A DNA stretch of 6,692 nt from Helicobacteraceae bacterium (GTDB lineage: Bacteria > Campylobacterota > Campylobacteria > Campylobacterales > SZUA-545): positions 1 to 6,692 of the forward strand of contig QKHD01000131.1 in NCBI GenBank assembly GCA_003250175.1, given 5' to 3'. Position numbers and translations under genes: made by a program. Shown one piece after another: positions 5,197 through 6,692 of this stretch; within the stretch, counting starts at the first letter, position 1, and each line of letters starts with the position of its first letter. The notes below the pieces were generated by a model. It saw only the letters and a list, made by a program, of their open reading frames with translations. It made no database searches and had not been told where the DNA came from.

Positions 5197-6692
5197 TTGC
5201 TCCAAGACGCCACCGCCAAAGAACCATCCATTTTTGACCGCCTCGACATCGACGCCCATGTCCTGAGACTGCAGCACTTTTTTGCCCGGGAAAAACCGGT
5301 CATGATGGAGGGCGACTATACCCTTCACTACCACTTTATTAGCGAGCTGGACCGCTACGATTTCACCCCGCCCGCCAAGGTCAAAAACCTCGACGGCGAG
5401 CTGGCCCGACTGGCCAAGGACGGGATGCTCAAAAGCGATCAGATCGGCGAATTCTTTACCATCATCCGTTATTTCATCTACCTGAAAAACTACGCCTTCA
5501 AAGAGGGGCGGCTGCGAAAGTTCCTCGATGAAATCACCATTCCGGAGACCATACATCGCTATCTCACCCATGTGACTCCGGACGGGCAGATTAATCCGGA
5601 GGTCGATGAAGAGCTCTTTGGCATCGACCGAGCCATGACGGAAAAAAAACGTCACCTCTCCCAGCGCCTCGTACAGATCGCCAACTCCCAGAAGTTGGGG
5701 CCCTATATGGTAGACAAGCAGGTCCACATCGTTGCGGGCGAAGAGGCAATTTTGGTTCGCGGCGGCTACTCGCATGTTATCAAGGCCACCATTATCGGGC
5801 GTTCCAGCGGGGGCTTTTTCTATATCGTACCCAGCGAAATCAGCAGCATCAAAACCGAGCTGGAACATCTGGACTCCCGGAAGGCGGAGATCATCTACCG
5901 GATCGAAAAGGAGATCTCCTCCGTTTTGGGTGGGCAGATGCTCTTTTTAAAGTTCATCAACCGCACCTTCGACCGTTTTGACCACTATCAATCCCGGGTG
6001 CTCTTTGCCCGCAGCGGCAATTTCGAATTTGTGGTTCCGGAGCCGGGGCAGGGGATCGTACTGAGCCGTTTCGCCCACCCGGCGCTTTCCAACCCCAAGC
6101 CCATCAGCGTTGATTTCAGCAAGTCCGTCCTGCTTATTACCGGGGTCAACGCCGGGGGTAAAACGATGCTACTCAAATCGCTGCTCTCCGCGGCGGTCAT
6201 GGCACGCTATCTGATTCCGTTTCGCTGTAAAAAGGACGAAACCCGTATCGGCCGTTTTAAGGAGATCGAGGCGATTATCGATGACCCGCAGAACGTGGCG
6301 GGCGACATCTCTACCTTCGCGGGCCGCATGCAGGCCTTTCACCGGCTTTTCCGTAAAAACGATGTGCTGGTCGGCGTGGATGAGATCGAGCTGGGAACGG
6401 ACAGCGACGAGGCTTCCGCCCTCTTTAAGGTCATGATCGAATCTCTGGTCGACAGAGGCTGCAAGATCGTCATCACCACCCACCACAAACGCCTGGCTGC
6501 TCTTCTGGCGGCCAATCCGGACGTGGGGCTGCTGGCTGCCTTGTACGATGAGGAAAAGCGCGTACCCACCTATGATTTTCTGCAAGGCAGTATCGGCAAA
6601 AGCTACGCCTTCGAGACGGCGGTGCGCTATGGGGTGCCCAGCCCCGTTATCGCCGAGGCCAAAACCCTTTACGGAGAAGAGAAAGAGCGCCT
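5197..6692 (+). CDS. mutS2: MutS2 family DNA-processing ATPase, partial (first 498 codons)
   Basis: A MutS-related ATPase without the mismatch-recognition domain of MutS. In Helicobacter pylori MutS2 limits homologous recombination and helps repair oxidised DNA. The frame stays open from TTG 5197 to the right edge, so the 3' end is missing. Residues 1 to about 300 form the helical core/clamp region. The ABC-type ATPase follows: Walker A TGVNAGGKT (315-323), the GDISTF signature (369-374), Walker B VGVDEIELGTD (392-402), and the histidine switch ITTHH (426-430). The family usually continues for roughly 200 more residues to a C-terminal Smr nuclease domain, which lies outside the window if present. 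The start is chosen from AGGGA 5 nt upstream and because the next ATG (5302) would remove the conserved-looking FDRLDIDAHVLRL region. It is divergent from the GAPDH gene with 95 nt between them. Confidence 0.93.
   Translation, partial: MLQDATAKEPSIFDRLDIDAHVLRLQHFFAREKPVMMEGDYTLHYHFISELDRYDFTPPAKVKNLDGELARLAKDGMLKSDQIGEFFTIIRYFIYLKNYAFKEGRLRKFLDEITIPETIHRYLTHVTPDGQINPEVDEELFGIDRAMTEKKRHLSQRLVQIANSQKLGPYMVDKQVHIVAGEEAILVRGGYSHVIKATIIGRSSGGFFYIVPSEISSIKTELEHLDSRKAEIIYRIEKEISSVLGGQMLFLKFINRTFDRFDHYQSRVLFARSGNFEFVVPEPGQGIVLSRFAHPALSNPKPISVDFSKSVLLITGVNAGGKTMLLKSLLSAAVMARYLIPFRCKKDETRIGRFKEIEAIIDDPQNVAGDISTFAGRMQAFHRLFRKNDVLVGVDEIELGTDSDEASALFKVMIESLVDRGCKIVITTHHKRLAALLAANPDVGLLAALYDEEKRVPTYDFLQGSIGKSYAFETAVRYGVPSPVIAEAKTLYGEEKER

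Noticed and set aside
5185..5868. Minus-strand open frame of 227 residues opposite mutS2
   Set aside because: The plus-strand frame is open to the window end and carries Walker A, Walker B and MutS2 signature motifs, so the antisense frame is a shadow.
1..6692. Mobile elements, CRISPR arrays, phage or defence genes, tRNA genes
   Set aside because: Looked for repeats, transposase-like frames and tRNA-like folds; none seen. The genes are densely packed core functions with uniform-looking composition.

Overview
The window looks like a chromosomal core segment of a Campylobacterota (Epsilonproteobacteria) genome. The evidence is the gene set and order: a small exported protein, then an NtrC-type regulator resembling FlgR, then asd, then a membrane protein, an order I recall from memory for Campylobacter jejuni around flgR and asd. 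A CheW-receiver CheV and a MutS2 with an epsilon-type N-terminus also fit. Base composition is balanced by eye, so it is richer in GC than Campylobacter or Helicobacter and closer to free-living chemolithotrophic lineages. The genus is not determined.

Region 1 (1-3057, minus strand) reads as one four-gene operon: exported small protein (2618-3004), flgR-like sigma-54 activator (1303-2595), asd (258-1292) and a YqhA/UPF0114 membrane protein that runs off the left edge (1-258). The gaps are 22 nt, 10 nt and a 1-nt stop/start overlap. A good sigma-70 promoter lies at 3029-3057. It sits downstream of the only standard start codon that would give the first gene a full signal peptide, which points to an unusual AUC start at 3004.

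Region 2 (3070-4045, plus strand) is cheV, transcribed divergently from the operon, with the two promoters nearly back to back. Regions 1 and 2 together link flagellar gene control and chemotaxis with amino-acid and peptidoglycan precursor synthesis through asd.

Region 3 (4046-5196) holds a GAPDH gene on the minus strand that converges on cheV over a short hairpin. Its residues at the NAD-selecting positions (Ser34, Ala188-Lys189) suggest NADP use or dual cofactor use, which would suit a gluconeogenic autotroph. Its promoter has a near-consensus -35 and -10 at exact 17-nt spacing, and overlapping palindromes lie on the -10 and spacer.

Region 4 (5197-6692, plus strand) is the first 498 codons of mutS2, divergent from the GAPDH gene and cut by the right edge before its expected C-terminal Smr nuclease domain.

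No mobile elements, CRISPR arrays, tRNA or rRNA genes were seen. The only non-coding stretches are about 100 bases or shorter. I found no clearly new system; the interesting points are start codon choice, cofactor residues, promoter architecture and some motif variants.
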